Source: an uncultured Coriobacteriaceae bacterium
Lineage (GTDB): Bacteria > Actinomycetota > Coriobacteriia > Coriobacteriales > UMGS124
Reading direction: 5' to 3'
NCBI GenBank assembly: GCA_902783515.1
Contig: CACZRK010000204.1
Span: forward strand, 1-9,252
DNA length: 9,252 bases
The notes under the pieces were generated by a model. It did not search any database. It was given only the letters and a program-made list of their open reading frames with translations, and was not told where the DNA came from. Shown in pieces: positions 1 through 5,914 of this stretch; positions within the stretch are counted from its first letter, which is position 1; each line of letters begins with the position of its first letter. The translations under genes and the position numbers were made by a program.

Positions 1-791
1 CGCTGCACGAGTTCCTGGATGATCCGCGCAAGCTTGACGTGGAGATCGCCCACCTCGAGGAGCAGGGTGCCGACGCCGAGACGCTCGCGGCCAAGCGCAA
101 GCTGCTCCGCCAGATCGACGCGATGGTGGAGGCGAACCCGATGCTCGGCCTGCGTGGCTGCCGCCTCGGCTTCGTCTACCCCGACCTGCCCGTCCTGCAG
201 GTGCGCGCCATCGCCCACGCGACCGCGCAGCTCGTCAAGGAGGGCATGAACCCCCAGCCGCACATCATGGTGCCGCTCGTCGCCTTTGCCGCCGAGCTCA
301 AGAGCATGCGCGAGACCATCGAGAAGACCATCGCCGAGGTCGAGCAGGAGACGGGCGTCACCCTGCCGAAGATCCCGATCGGCACGATGATCGAGCTGCC
401 GCGCGCCGCCGTGACCTCCGACGAGATCGCGAAGTACGCCGACTTCTACAGCTTCGGCACGAACGACCTCACGCAGACGACGCTCGGCTTCTCCCGCGAC
501 GACGTTGAGGGCAAGTTCATCCCGACGTACCTCGCGAAGAAGATCTTCAAGACCAACCCGTTCGAGACGCTTGACGACGGCGTCGCGCGCCTGATCAAGA
601 TCGCCGTCGACTATGGTCGCGCGACCAACCCGGACATCAGCCTGGGCATCTGCGGCGAGCATGGCGGCGACCCCGAGTCCATCCAGAAGTGCTACAACCT
701 GGGCCTGGACTACGTCAGCTGCTCGCCCTATCGCGTCCCCGTCGCGCGCCTGGCCGCCGCCCAGGCGACGCTGCGCGGCGAGCGCAAGTAA
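1..791 (+). CDS. ppdK: Pyruvate, phosphate dikinase, C-terminal part (5' end outside window)
   Basis: PPDK interconverts pyruvate + ATP + Pi and PEP + AMP + PPi in the cytoplasm. The window holds about the last 262 codons (first in-frame codon at 3, stop TAA at 789-791) of a protein usually near 870-900 residues. This is the C-terminal PEP/pyruvate-binding TIM-barrel domain. Visible hallmarks are MLGLRGCRLG from nt 141 (substrate-binding Arg), PIGTMIELPRAA, the family signature GTNDLTQ at nt 456-476, and GICGEHGGDP with the catalytic Cys codon at 651-653. The frame is open from the left edge with no break. PEP synthase and PTS enzyme I share the fold, but the spacing and the exact GTNDLTQ/GICGEHGGDP motifs fit PPDK. 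A terminator follows at 871-902, so the gene probably ends its own transcript. Confidence 0.97.
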   Translation, partial: LHEFLDDPRKLDVEIAHLEEQGADAETLAAKRKLLRQIDAMVEANPMLGLRGCRLGFVYPDLPVLQVRAIAHATAQLVKEGMNPQPHIMVPLVAFAAELKSMRETIEKTIAEVEQETGVTLPKIPIGTMIELPRAAVTSDEIAKYADFYSFGTNDLTQTTLGFSRDDVEGKFIPTYLAKKIFKTNPFETLDDGVARLIKIAVDYGRATNPDISLGICGEHGGDPESIQKCYNLGLDYVSCSPYRVPVARLAAAQATLRGERK

Positions 792-870
792 GTCGGATCA
801 CCTGCAGGCACCACGCGCACCGGCGATCGCCGGCGTCGCGCGCGGCTGACGGGGTCCGTTGGATGAGAGA

Positions 871-902
871 GAGGAGGTCACCTCTGGGTGGCCTCCTCTT
901 TT
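871..902 (+). terminator. Intrinsic terminator after ppdK
   Basis: A 12-bp stem (871-882 with 887-898, one G-T wobble) has a TCTG tetraloop and runs into TTTT at 899-902. The A-rich stretch just upstream can extend the pairing into the T tract. It lies 80 nt after the ppdK stop and 66 nt before the dgt start, so it separates the two transcription units. Confidence 0.85.
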
Positions 903-968
903 GCTTCGCGGTATCGTGAGGGCATGGCCGCTCGTCGGGGCGGTCGCGGCGCATGACGAGGAGGGCAC

Positions 969-2024
969 ATGCTGGGAGCCATCGATCGCGGGCAGCTTGA
1001 GCGGCGAGAGCACAACGTGCTGTGCGAGCGGGCGACCTTCGCCGACGCGTCGCGCGGCCGTCTGCGCGAGGAGCGGGAGGATGACTACCGCACGTGCTTC
1101 CAGCGCGACCGCGACCGCATCATCCACGCGAAGTCGTTCCGACGTCTCATGCACAAGACGCAGGTCTTCCTCTCGCCCGAGGGCGACCACTATCGCACGC
1201 GCCTCACGCACACGCTGGAGGTGTCGCAGATCGCGCGATCGATCGCGCGTGCGCTCGCGCTCAACGAGGACCTGACGGAGGCGATCGCGCTCGGGCATGA
1301 CCTCGGCCACACGCCGTTCGGGCACACGGGGGAGTACGCGCTGTCACGCGCGATCGCGCGGCATGTCGGGCGCCTGGAGCAGTTCGAGCACGGCGAGCGG
1401 CTCTTTCGCCACAACGAGCAGTCGGTGCGCGTCGTGGAGGTGCTGGAGAAGGACGGGCACGGCCTGAACCTCACGCGCGAGGTCGTGGACGGGATTGGCC
1501 ACCACACCGGCTCCGTGCGCGCGAGCACGCTGGAGGGGCGCATCGTCGCGATCGCCGACCGCATCGCCTACGTGAACCACGACATAGACGACGCCGTGCG
1601 CGCGGGCGTGCTCGACGAGGCGGACCTGCCGCCCTCGACGTCGCTCGTGCTGGGCACGAACTCGTCGGCGCGCATCGACACGATGGTGCGCGACGTCGTG
1701 CGCACGTCACGCGCTGCCGACGACATTGTGATGTCCGACCCCGTGTGGGACGCCATGATGGAGCTGCGGCAGTTCCTCTTTGACAACGTGTACACGCGCT
1801 CGGACGCAAAGGTCGAGGAGCCGAAGGCGAATCTGCTCATCGGCGCGCTCTACGATCATCTCGTCGATCATCCCGAGGAGATCCCGCACGAGTACGCGAT
1901 GCGCACGCACGACCCGATCACGCTCCAGGTCGCCGACTACGTGGCCGGCATGACCGACCGCTACGCGATCCGGATCTTCCAGGACCTGTTCGTGCCGCGT
2001 GGGTGGGCGACGCCGCGCCCGTAG
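969..2024 (+). CDS. dgt: Deoxyguanosinetriphosphate triphosphohydrolase-like protein (HD domain)
   Basis: 351 residues. Dgt-family enzymes cleave dNTPs (classically dGTP) to deoxynucleoside plus triphosphate and so trim the dNTP pool. The metal-binding HD residues are visible: H81 in RLTHTLEVSQIAR, H110-D111 in GHDLGHTPFGH, and D197 in IADRIAYVNHD. The N-terminal RDRDRIIHAKSFRRLMHKTQVF block (about residues 47-68) is typical of the short, type-2-like Dgt proteins of actinobacteria and other non-enteric bacteria. The ATG at 969 is preceded by GAGGAGGG (958-965), a strong but closely spaced ribosome binding site. The gene is monocistronic here, with a terminator upstream and a convergent gene downstream. 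I saw no convincing promoter in 903-957. Substrate preference (dGTP only or mixed dNTPs) cannot be read from the sequence. Confidence 0.95.
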   Translation: MLGAIDRGQLERREHNVLCERATFADASRGRLREEREDDYRTCFQRDRDRIIHAKSFRRLMHKTQVFLSPEGDHYRTRLTHTLEVSQIARSIARALALNEDLTEAIALGHDLGHTPFGHTGEYALSRAIARHVGRLEQFEHGERLFRHNEQSVRVVEVLEKDGHGLNLTREVVDGIGHHTGSVRASTLEGRIVAIADRIAYVNHDIDDAVRAGVLDEADLPPSTSLVLGTNSSARIDTMVRDVVRTSRAADDIVMSDPVWDAMMELRQFLFDNVYTRSDAKVEEPKANLLIGALYDHLVDHPEEIPHEYAMRTHDPITLQVADYVAGMTDRYAIRIFQDLFVPRGWATPRP

Positions 2025-2030
2025 GCGCAG

Positions 2031-2071
2031 ATGGCGGGCGTTACGTATGCGCGAGACGCGCATGCCGCCAT
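2031..2071. repeat. Two-tier inverted repeat just after dgt
   Basis: ATGGCGG (2031-2037) is complementary to CCGCCAT (2065-2071). Inside it, ATGCGCG (2047-2053) pairs with CGCGCAT (2057-2063) around an AGA triloop. A 9-nt bulge lies on the left and one base on the right. It begins 7 nt after the dgt stop codon and has no T tract, so it may be an mRNA 3'-end stabiliser or a helper for the terminator downstream rather than a terminator itself. Confidence 0.6.
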
Positions 2072-2109
2072 GGATACCAGAGACGCATGTGACGGCGAGA
2101 CACAAGTGA

Positions 2110-2144
2110 GGGGGTGCCGCCCGCGTTCTGCGGGCGGCACCCCC
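2110..2144. terminator. Strong hairpin between convergent genes, likely bidirectional terminator
   Basis: A perfect 15-bp GC-rich stem (2110-2124 with 2130-2144) has a 5-nt loop GTTCT. It lies between the dgt stop (2024) and the stop of the minus-strand gene (2198), where both transcripts end. T tracts are weak on both sides (only TT on the plus strand), so termination would rest on stem strength. Confidence 0.7.
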
Positions 2145-2195
2145 TTGAATGCTGGCGCGGCGGGACGTCACGCCAGTCAGATCACGGACCTTAGG

Positions 2196-3395
2196 CTACG
2201 CGGCGGCGTCGGCGTCGCCTGCGTCGCCTGCGTCGGCGGCGCCAGCATCCGCCGTGTTCGTGTACAGGAAGTCGGCGGTGACGGTCGGCGCGGTGCGCTC
2301 GGTGCCGTCGTCACCGGTCACCTGCGTCGTGCCGGTGACGGTGCCCAGCAGCGAGACCTCCGTTCCTGCCGTCGGGGTCGTCACGTCGGTCGTCGTGAGG
2401 CTGTTGACGGTGAGCACGAGCGGGCATGTCGCGTCGCCGGAGATGTTGATCAGGATGGTGCGGCCGTTCGTGCCGTCCGTCGAGGACACGATCGTGCCCG
2501 TCATCGCGATCTGGGTGCCGACGTAGCTGTCAATGCTCTGCATCAGAGGGTCGTACCAGGGCCACTCGACCGTGTTGAACGAGCCGACCTGCACGAGCGC
2601 GTTCTCCGCGTCGGTGATCGCGTTGATGGCGTTCGTGACGTCCTCCTCGCCGGCGCTTGAGCTGTTGTTCACGGAGACGGCCTTCGCGGTTGCGGTCTCA
2701 AGATCAGAGGCAGTCGCGGCGGTGTAGATGTGAAGGCTCGTGTTGTCGGAGAGGTACTGCTGCGCCTCGGAGATCTTGCTCGCGAGCTGGGACTTCAGCT
2801 CGTCGGAGGCGGGGGTCACCGTCGAGGTGCCGGACGTGGGGCCTGAGGTCTTGCCGGCGCAGGAGTTGATCGCGATCGTCAGCACGATCACCAGCGCGAG
2901 CAGCACGACGATCGGCACGAGGAACACGGGGTTCGTGTAGAACGGCTTCTGCAGGGCGCCGCAGTGCGGGCAGCGCGGCTCGCTCGGGTCCACGGGCTTG
3001 CCGCAGCGGACACAGGGATTGCCCGTGCCGAGGTAGTCGCGCGAGGATGAGCCGCTCATCGGCTCGCCGCCGTACGGCACGCCGCTACGCTCTGACGCTG
3101 TGCGGACGCGCGCGCCGCGGGCGTCAGACTCACCGCCGCGCACGCGTGACGCCACGGAGCCCGCGGCGCCGCTGACCGCGCCGACTGCTGAGCGTGCGAC
3201 GTCGGCTGCCTTGCCGAGCACGCCGGCGACGCCGGTGGGAGTCGGCTGTGCGCCGCGCGATGACCGATGGTTGGTGGCGTCAGATCGCTGCGCCCGGGGG
3301 CGTGCCCCCTCGGCCCTTGGCGCGCGTCCCGCGCGGTCATCGTCGCCAGAGTATCCGTATCCGGAATCGTTCGGGGTGCCCATGTCTTCCCTCAT
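2196..3395 (-). CDS. Single-pass membrane protein with N-terminal zinc ribbon and exported FIVAR-like/OB-like region
   Basis: 399 residues, function unknown. Residues 1-125 are hydrophilic and low-complexity (Arg/Ser/Gly/Ala), with an Ala-rich stretch at about 54-86. A zinc ribbon follows: C128-x2-C131 and C142-x2-C145 (CVRCGKP...CPHCG). One strong transmembrane segment spans about 157-178. The exported half has a helical stretch at about 197-270 with spacing resembling FIVAR cell-surface repeats, then a beta-rich stretch at about 291-378 (YVGTQIAMTGTIVSS... TVTADFLY) that could be an OB-like fold. The tail is an Ala/Asp repeat (382-399). With a positively charged N-terminus the ribbon should be cytoplasmic and the C-terminus outside. 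The ATG at 3393-3395 was chosen because GGAGGG (plus-strand positions 3400-3405) precedes it by 4 nt; a second ATG lies four codons later. It is transcribed divergently from rplS. A role in envelope sensing or protein interaction is only a guess. Confidence 0.85.
   Translation of the reverse strand: MREDMGTPNDSGYGYSGDDDRAGRAPRAEGARPRAQRSDATNHRSSRGAQPTPTGVAGVLGKAADVARSAVGAVSGAAGSVASRVRGGESDARGARVRTASERSGVPYGGEPMSGSSSRDYLGTGNPCVRCGKPVDPSEPRCPHCGALQKPFYTNPVFLVPIVVLLALVIVLTIAINSCAGKTSGPTSGTSTVTPASDELKSQLASKISEAQQYLSDNTSLHIYTAATASDLETATAKAVSVNNSSSAGEEDVTNAINAITDAENALVQVGSFNTVEWPWYDPLMQSIDSYVGTQIAMTGTIVSSTDGTNGRTILINISGDATCPLVLTVNSLTTTDVTTPTAGTEVSLLGTVTGTTQVTGDDGTERTAPTVTADFLYTNTADAGAADAGDAGDADAAA
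2212..2235. repeat. 9-nt tandem repeat encoding the Ala/Asp/Gly tail
   Basis: GCGTCGCCT occurs twice in tandem (2212-2220, 2221-2229), followed by a partial third GCGTCG, within a wider GTCGGC-rich tract. On the minus strand it encodes the AGD/ADA repeats ending the zinc-ribbon protein. Such in-frame units can gain or lose copies without breaking the frame. Confidence 0.6.
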
Positions 3396-3511
3396 GTGTC
3401 CCTCCAGAACTCAACGACCGCCCGAGAGGCGGGTCGTCAGGCGCGTCAGTCGTCATTATGACAGTCGCGGCCGATCGCCGCGCGCGTCGTAGGCGCGTGC
3501 GCGGTCGCGTG

Positions 3512-3542
3512 CAAACCTACATAGTTATAGGCTAGCACAAAG
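3512..3542 (-). promoter_or_regulatory. AT-rich patch, possible promoter of the zinc-ribbon gene
   Basis: This is an AT-rich island in otherwise GC-rich DNA, about 120 nt upstream of the minus-strand start codon. On the minus strand it reads TATAAC (plus positions 3524-3529), a -10-like hexamer, but the -35 position (AGATTC) is a poor match. It also holds the inverted pair CCTA/TAGG. Confidence 0.25.
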
Positions 3543-3594
3543 GCCTGAATCTGAGCTTGGACGCACGGCACGTGCTCTTGAAGGTCATGTGGGA

Positions 3595-3609
3595 GATTCA
3601 TCGTGAATC
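3595..3609. promoter_or_regulatory. Inverted repeat upstream of the rplS promoter, possible operator
   Basis: GATTCA-TCG-TGAATC is a perfect 6-bp inverted repeat with a 3-bp spacer, ending 23 bp before the -35 hexamer of the rplS promoter. A further TGAATC half-site lies at 3546-3551. The position fits an activator or a shared regulator of the divergent gene pair. No regulator is identified. Confidence 0.4.
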
Positions 3610-3632
3610 CATGCCTGAGCCCGTGTCAGTCC

Positions 3633-3662
3633 TTGCCCTGAGTGTCGCATTGCGCGTATACT
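3633..3662 (+). promoter_or_regulatory. Sigma-70-type promoter of rplS
   Basis: TTGCCC (3633-3638) and TATACT (3657-3662) are separated by 18 bp, close to the housekeeping consensus. Transcription would start near 3669, giving a leader of about 60 nt. That leader contains a small hairpin (CGCGC 3689-3693 with GCGCG 3700-3704) and ends in the weak Shine-Dalgarno region GAGGAACGGG (3710-3719). Confidence 0.7.
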
Positions 3663-3728
3663 TACCATCTGTTGTGTGTACGGTGTTTCGCGCTAGCCGG
3701 CGCGACTATGAGGAACGGGATTTAGACC

Positions 3729-4070
3729 ATGGATTACATCCGCGCAATTGAGCGCCAGCAGATTCGTGAGGACCTTCCCCCGGTGAAGGTCGGCGACAAC
3801 GTCAAGGTTCATTATCGCATCAAGGAAGGCGACCGCGAGCGCATCCAGGTCTTCCAGGGCGACGTTATCCGCATGTCCGGCGGTTCCTCGCGCGAGACGT
3901 TCACCGTTCGCAAGATCTCCTTCGGTGTTGGCGTGGAGCGCACCTTCCCGCTGCACTCGCCGAAGATCGCCAAGCTCGAGGTTCTGCGTCACGGCCACGT
4001 CCGTCGCGCCAAGCTGTACTTCCTGCGCAACAAGGTCGGCAAGGCCGCCCGCCTGCGCGAGGTTCGCTAG
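3729..4070 (+). CDS. rplS: 50S ribosomal protein L19
   Basis: 113 residues, the usual L19 length. L19 sits at the subunit interface of the large subunit and contributes to an intersubunit bridge. Recognisable blocks are PPVKVGDNVKVHYRIKEGDRERIQVFQG at about 19-46, SSRETFTVRKISFGVGVERTFP at about 53-74, and the basic end HVRRAKLYFLRNKVGKAARLRE at about 90-111. The start ATG at 3729 matches the family's MDYIRAIE-like N-terminus. In many bacteria rplS follows rpsP-rimM-trmD. Here it has its own promoter, a divergent neighbour on the left and a strong terminator on the right, so it appears monocistronic. The leader is too short and simple to identify confidently as a known L19 autoregulatory element. 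Confidence 0.98.
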   Translation: MDYIRAIERQQIREDLPPVKVGDNVKVHYRIKEGDRERIQVFQGDVIRMSGGSSRETFTVRKISFGVGVERTFPLHSPKIAKLEVLRHGHVRRAKLYFLRNKVGKAARLREVR

Positions 4071-4084
4071 TCTTTCGCATCAGG

Positions 4085-4114
4085 GACGCCACCCTCGGGT
4101 GGCGTCTTTTTTTT
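4085..4114 (+). terminator. Intrinsic terminator after rplS
   Basis: A perfect 9-bp stem (4085-4093 with 4098-4106) has a CTCG loop and is followed by eight T residues (4107-4114), 15 nt after the rplS stop. This is a textbook terminator, so rnhB downstream needs its own promoter or read-through. Confidence 0.95.
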
Positions 4115-4240
4115 ATGCCGTGGTTTCCGTCGCATGGCCACCCGTGACGTGGTGAAGGCCACCAGACGCCTGCGGCGTGTTCGTTGGCGCCAGTCTGGGA
4201 AGGCCGCGCGCCGCAAGGGTGATGGGGGATCGGGGAACGC

Positions 4241-5014
4241 ATGGGGTCGCGTGATGATCGACTGAGCGTCGCGGACATACGCGCGCGCATCGCGGACGCG
4301 TCGTTTGACGACATGGGTCCGCTGCTTGACGAGCTCGCCGGCGACAACCGCGCCACCGTCGCGCGTCTCGTCGCGACTGCCCGCCGCCGTCACGAGCGCG
4401 AGGCCGCCGATCGCGAGCGCGTCCTCGCCATGTATCGTCTCGCCCGCCAGGCGGGCGGCGACGGCGTCGTCGTCGGCGTGGACGAGGTCGGCAGGGGCTC
4501 GGTCGCCGGGCCGCTGACCGTCGCCGCCGTCGCGTTGCCTGACGACCCGGTCATCTGGGGCATCGACGACTCCAAGCGCCTGACGCCGCAGCGTCGCGAG
4601 GAGCTTGCGGCGCGGATCGCCGAGGTGGCGGTCGCCATCGGCATTACCCACGTCCCGCCCGAGGACATCGACCGTGACGGCATGGCGTACTCCCTGCGAC
4701 GCGCCATGGCCGAGGCGATCGCGAACACCGGCGTGAGCCCGGACGCCGTCCTCATCGACGGCAACCCCGTCCACGTGCACCCGCGCGAGCAGACCTTCAC
4801 GCACGGCGACGGTCGCTTTGCCTGCATCGCCGCGGCGTCGATCGTCGCGAAGGTCACCAGGGACGAGATCATGGTGCAGGCGGACGCCCGCTACCCGGGG
4901 TACGGCTTCGCGGCCTCCAAGGGGTATGCGTCCCCGGAGCACATCGCCGCGATTCGCGCGCATGGCCTCACCGACTACCATCGCGCGACCTTCTGCCAGA
5001 ACTTCCTGCGCTGA
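4241..5014 (+). CDS. rnhB: Ribonuclease HII
   Basis: 257 residues. RNase HII cuts RNA in RNA:DNA hybrids and 5' of single ribonucleotides embedded in DNA. The catalytic DEDD set is visible: D81-E82 in GVDEVGRGSVAGP, D173 in VLIDGNP, and D208 in SIVAKVTRDEIM, with the GRG substrate-recognition motif at 84-86 and SKGYASPEH near 226-234. The N-terminal extension of about 75 residues (SVADIRARI...) resembles the long form seen in Bacillus RnhB rather than the short E. coli enzyme. The ATG at 4241 has GGGGA (4232-4236) upstream. The 126 nt between the rplS terminator and this start contain a possible hairpin (CCAGAC 4162-4167 with GTCTGG 4193-4198) and no clear promoter. No T-tract terminator follows, so transcription may continue into the yraN operon. 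Confidence 0.97.
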   Translation: MGSRDDRLSVADIRARIADASFDDMGPLLDELAGDNRATVARLVATARRRHEREAADRERVLAMYRLARQAGGDGVVVGVDEVGRGSVAGPLTVAAVALPDDPVIWGIDDSKRLTPQRREELAARIAEVAVAIGITHVPPEDIDRDGMAYSLRRAMAEAIANTGVSPDAVLIDGNPVHVHPREQTFTHGDGRFACIAAASIVAKVTRDEIMVQADARYPGYGFAASKGYASPEHIAAIRAHGLTDYHRATFCQNFLR

Positions 5015-5145
5015 CGACCGCCCTCGCCGCCCGCGTGACGCGACCGTGGGACGCCCCGGTGCGTCAGGGTGGGCGCCCGCTTGTGGCGGATCTGAGGAAT
5101 TCGGTCGCCATGGGCGGGTGATGGCCGCACATTCATAAGGAATAA

Positions 5146-5276
5146 CCCATCTGAGCAGCGATGATGACATGCGTCAGGTCGCTGTTAGACAGCTTCCGTT
5201 TCGGAGGTCCCCTCTGTCAAGCGCCCGTCAGGGGCGCTGGTGCACGATGCGCTGAAACGCAGGCCACGGGGATGGG
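5146..5276 (+). ncRNA. Candidate structured RNA or 5' leader upstream of yraN operon
   Basis: Four consecutive hairpins can be drawn. H1: CAGCGA 5156-5161 with TCGCTG 5179-5184, capped by TGAC/GTCA. H2: GACAG 5188-5192 with CTGTC 5214-5218, capped by CTTCCG/CGGAGG (5193-5198 with 5202-5207, one wobble). H3: AGCGCCC 5220-5226 with GGGCGCT 5232-5238. H4: TGCG 5248-5251 with CGCA 5258-5261. A closing helix CCCATC 5146-5151 with GATGGG 5271-5276 would enclose all four and touches the yraN ribosome binding site. I cannot match it to a riboswitch class I know, and no clear promoter was found. It may be a cis-acting leader or an independent small RNA. The structure was drawn by eye and not scored for energy. 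Confidence 0.45.
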
Positions 5277-5284
5277 GGAGCGGC

Positions 5285-5914
5285 ATGGACACATACGGCA
5301 TGGGCACGGGCGGCACGCTCGCGGTCGCGCAGGAGGAGCAGACGTCCCGGCAGACGACCGGCGAGACGGTGGCGTGCGAGTCCTCCGGCGACGAGCAGCC
5401 CGCCGAGGAGGTCGAGGAGGAGCGCGAGGACGAGGCGGCCGACGACGCCCCCGAGGCGGAGGGCGACGTCGTGCCGCTGCCGGGCTGCGCGCCGGCGTTC
5501 GTGCGCGATCCCGAGGACTACCCCTTTGACGAGGACATCCGTCACCTTGACATCGACAACCCGCATGAGCTGGGCATCATCGGGGAGGCCGTCGCGCGCA
5601 AGTATCTCTGGATGCGCGGCTATGACATCGTGGAGCGCAATTGGCGCACTCCCTACGGGGAGGCGGACGTCGTCGCGCGCGACCACGGGCAGGTCGTCCT
5701 CGTGGAGGTGAAGACGCGGCGGGGCGAGGAGGCGTGCCCGGAGGAGGCGGTGGACGCGGCCAAGCTTTCGCGGTACCGCAAGATGGTGCTGCAGTACCTG
5801 CGCGAACACCTGGACGCGACGTCCGTTCGTGTCGACGTGCTCGGCATCAACGTGACCATGCCGGGCAAGGCGCACCTGCGTCACATCGTCGGCGTCTCCG
5901 GATGGGACGACTGA
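5285..5914 (+). CDS. YraN/UPF0102 family putative nuclease with long acidic N-terminal extension
   Basis: 209 residues; the family is usually about 120. The conserved domain starts near residue 94: HELGIIGEAVARKYLWMRGYDIVERNW, then GEADVV (E126, D128) and VLVEVKTR (E141, K143), which form the PD-(D/E)XK-type nuclease core seen in this family. E101 in the GE motif is also kept. Residues about 15-65 are rich in Glu/Asp and look disordered. The ATG at 5285 was chosen because GGGGGAG ends 4 nt upstream. A GTG at 5240 is in frame but would sit in hairpin H3 and lacks a spaced Shine-Dalgarno. The stop TGA overlaps the comM ATG by one base (TGATG), implying translational coupling. The family's biochemical role is not firmly settled; a role in DNA uptake or repair is inferred from neighbours. 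Confidence 0.9.
   Translation: MDTYGMGTGGTLAVAQEEQTSRQTTGETVACESSGDEQPAEEVEEEREDEAADDAPEAEGDVVPLPGCAPAFVRDPEDYPFDEDIRHLDIDNPHELGIIGEAVARKYLWMRGYDIVERNWRTPYGEADVVARDHGQVVLVEVKTRRGEEACPEEAVDAAKLSRYRKMVLQYLREHLDATSVRVDVLGINVTMPGKAHLRHIVGVSGWDD

Noticed and set aside
1180..1570. Repeated GCGATCGC octamers that recall the cyanobacterial HIP1 element
   Set aside because: Inside dgt and elsewhere they mostly encode Ala-Ile-Ala or similar with GC-ending codons, so codon bias explains them.
2031..2660. Long plus-strand open frame across the zinc-ribbon gene
   Set aside because: Its translation is rich in Arg/Val/Gly/Ala with no domain, while the minus strand encodes a protein with a zinc ribbon and a membrane helix.
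3557..3751. A 64-codon open frame upstream of and overlapping the start of rplS
   Set aside because: It contains the rplS promoter and leader, overlaps the rplS start in another frame, has no clear ribosome binding site, and resembles no known protein.
5050..5065. Hairpin GACGC-CCCGGT-GCGTC after rnhB as a terminator
   Set aside because: Only 5 bp and no T tract follows. Such short GC hairpins are common by chance at this composition.
4067..5170. 367-codon minus-strand open frame opposite rnhB
   Set aside because: It is antisense to a clear RNase HII with all catalytic residues. Long antisense frames are expected in GC-rich DNA with few stop codons.
5161..5529. Open frame beginning ATGATG inside the hairpin region, as a possible leader peptide or gene
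   Set aside because: It runs far into yraN in another frame, has composition typical of an out-of-frame GC-rich shadow (Arg/Gly runs), and its start is buried in hairpin H1 without a Shine-Dalgarno.
5641..5913. Upstream in-frame extension of comM by 91 codons
   Set aside because: These codons overlap the conserved YraN domain in another frame. The family N-terminus begins at the ATG at 5914.
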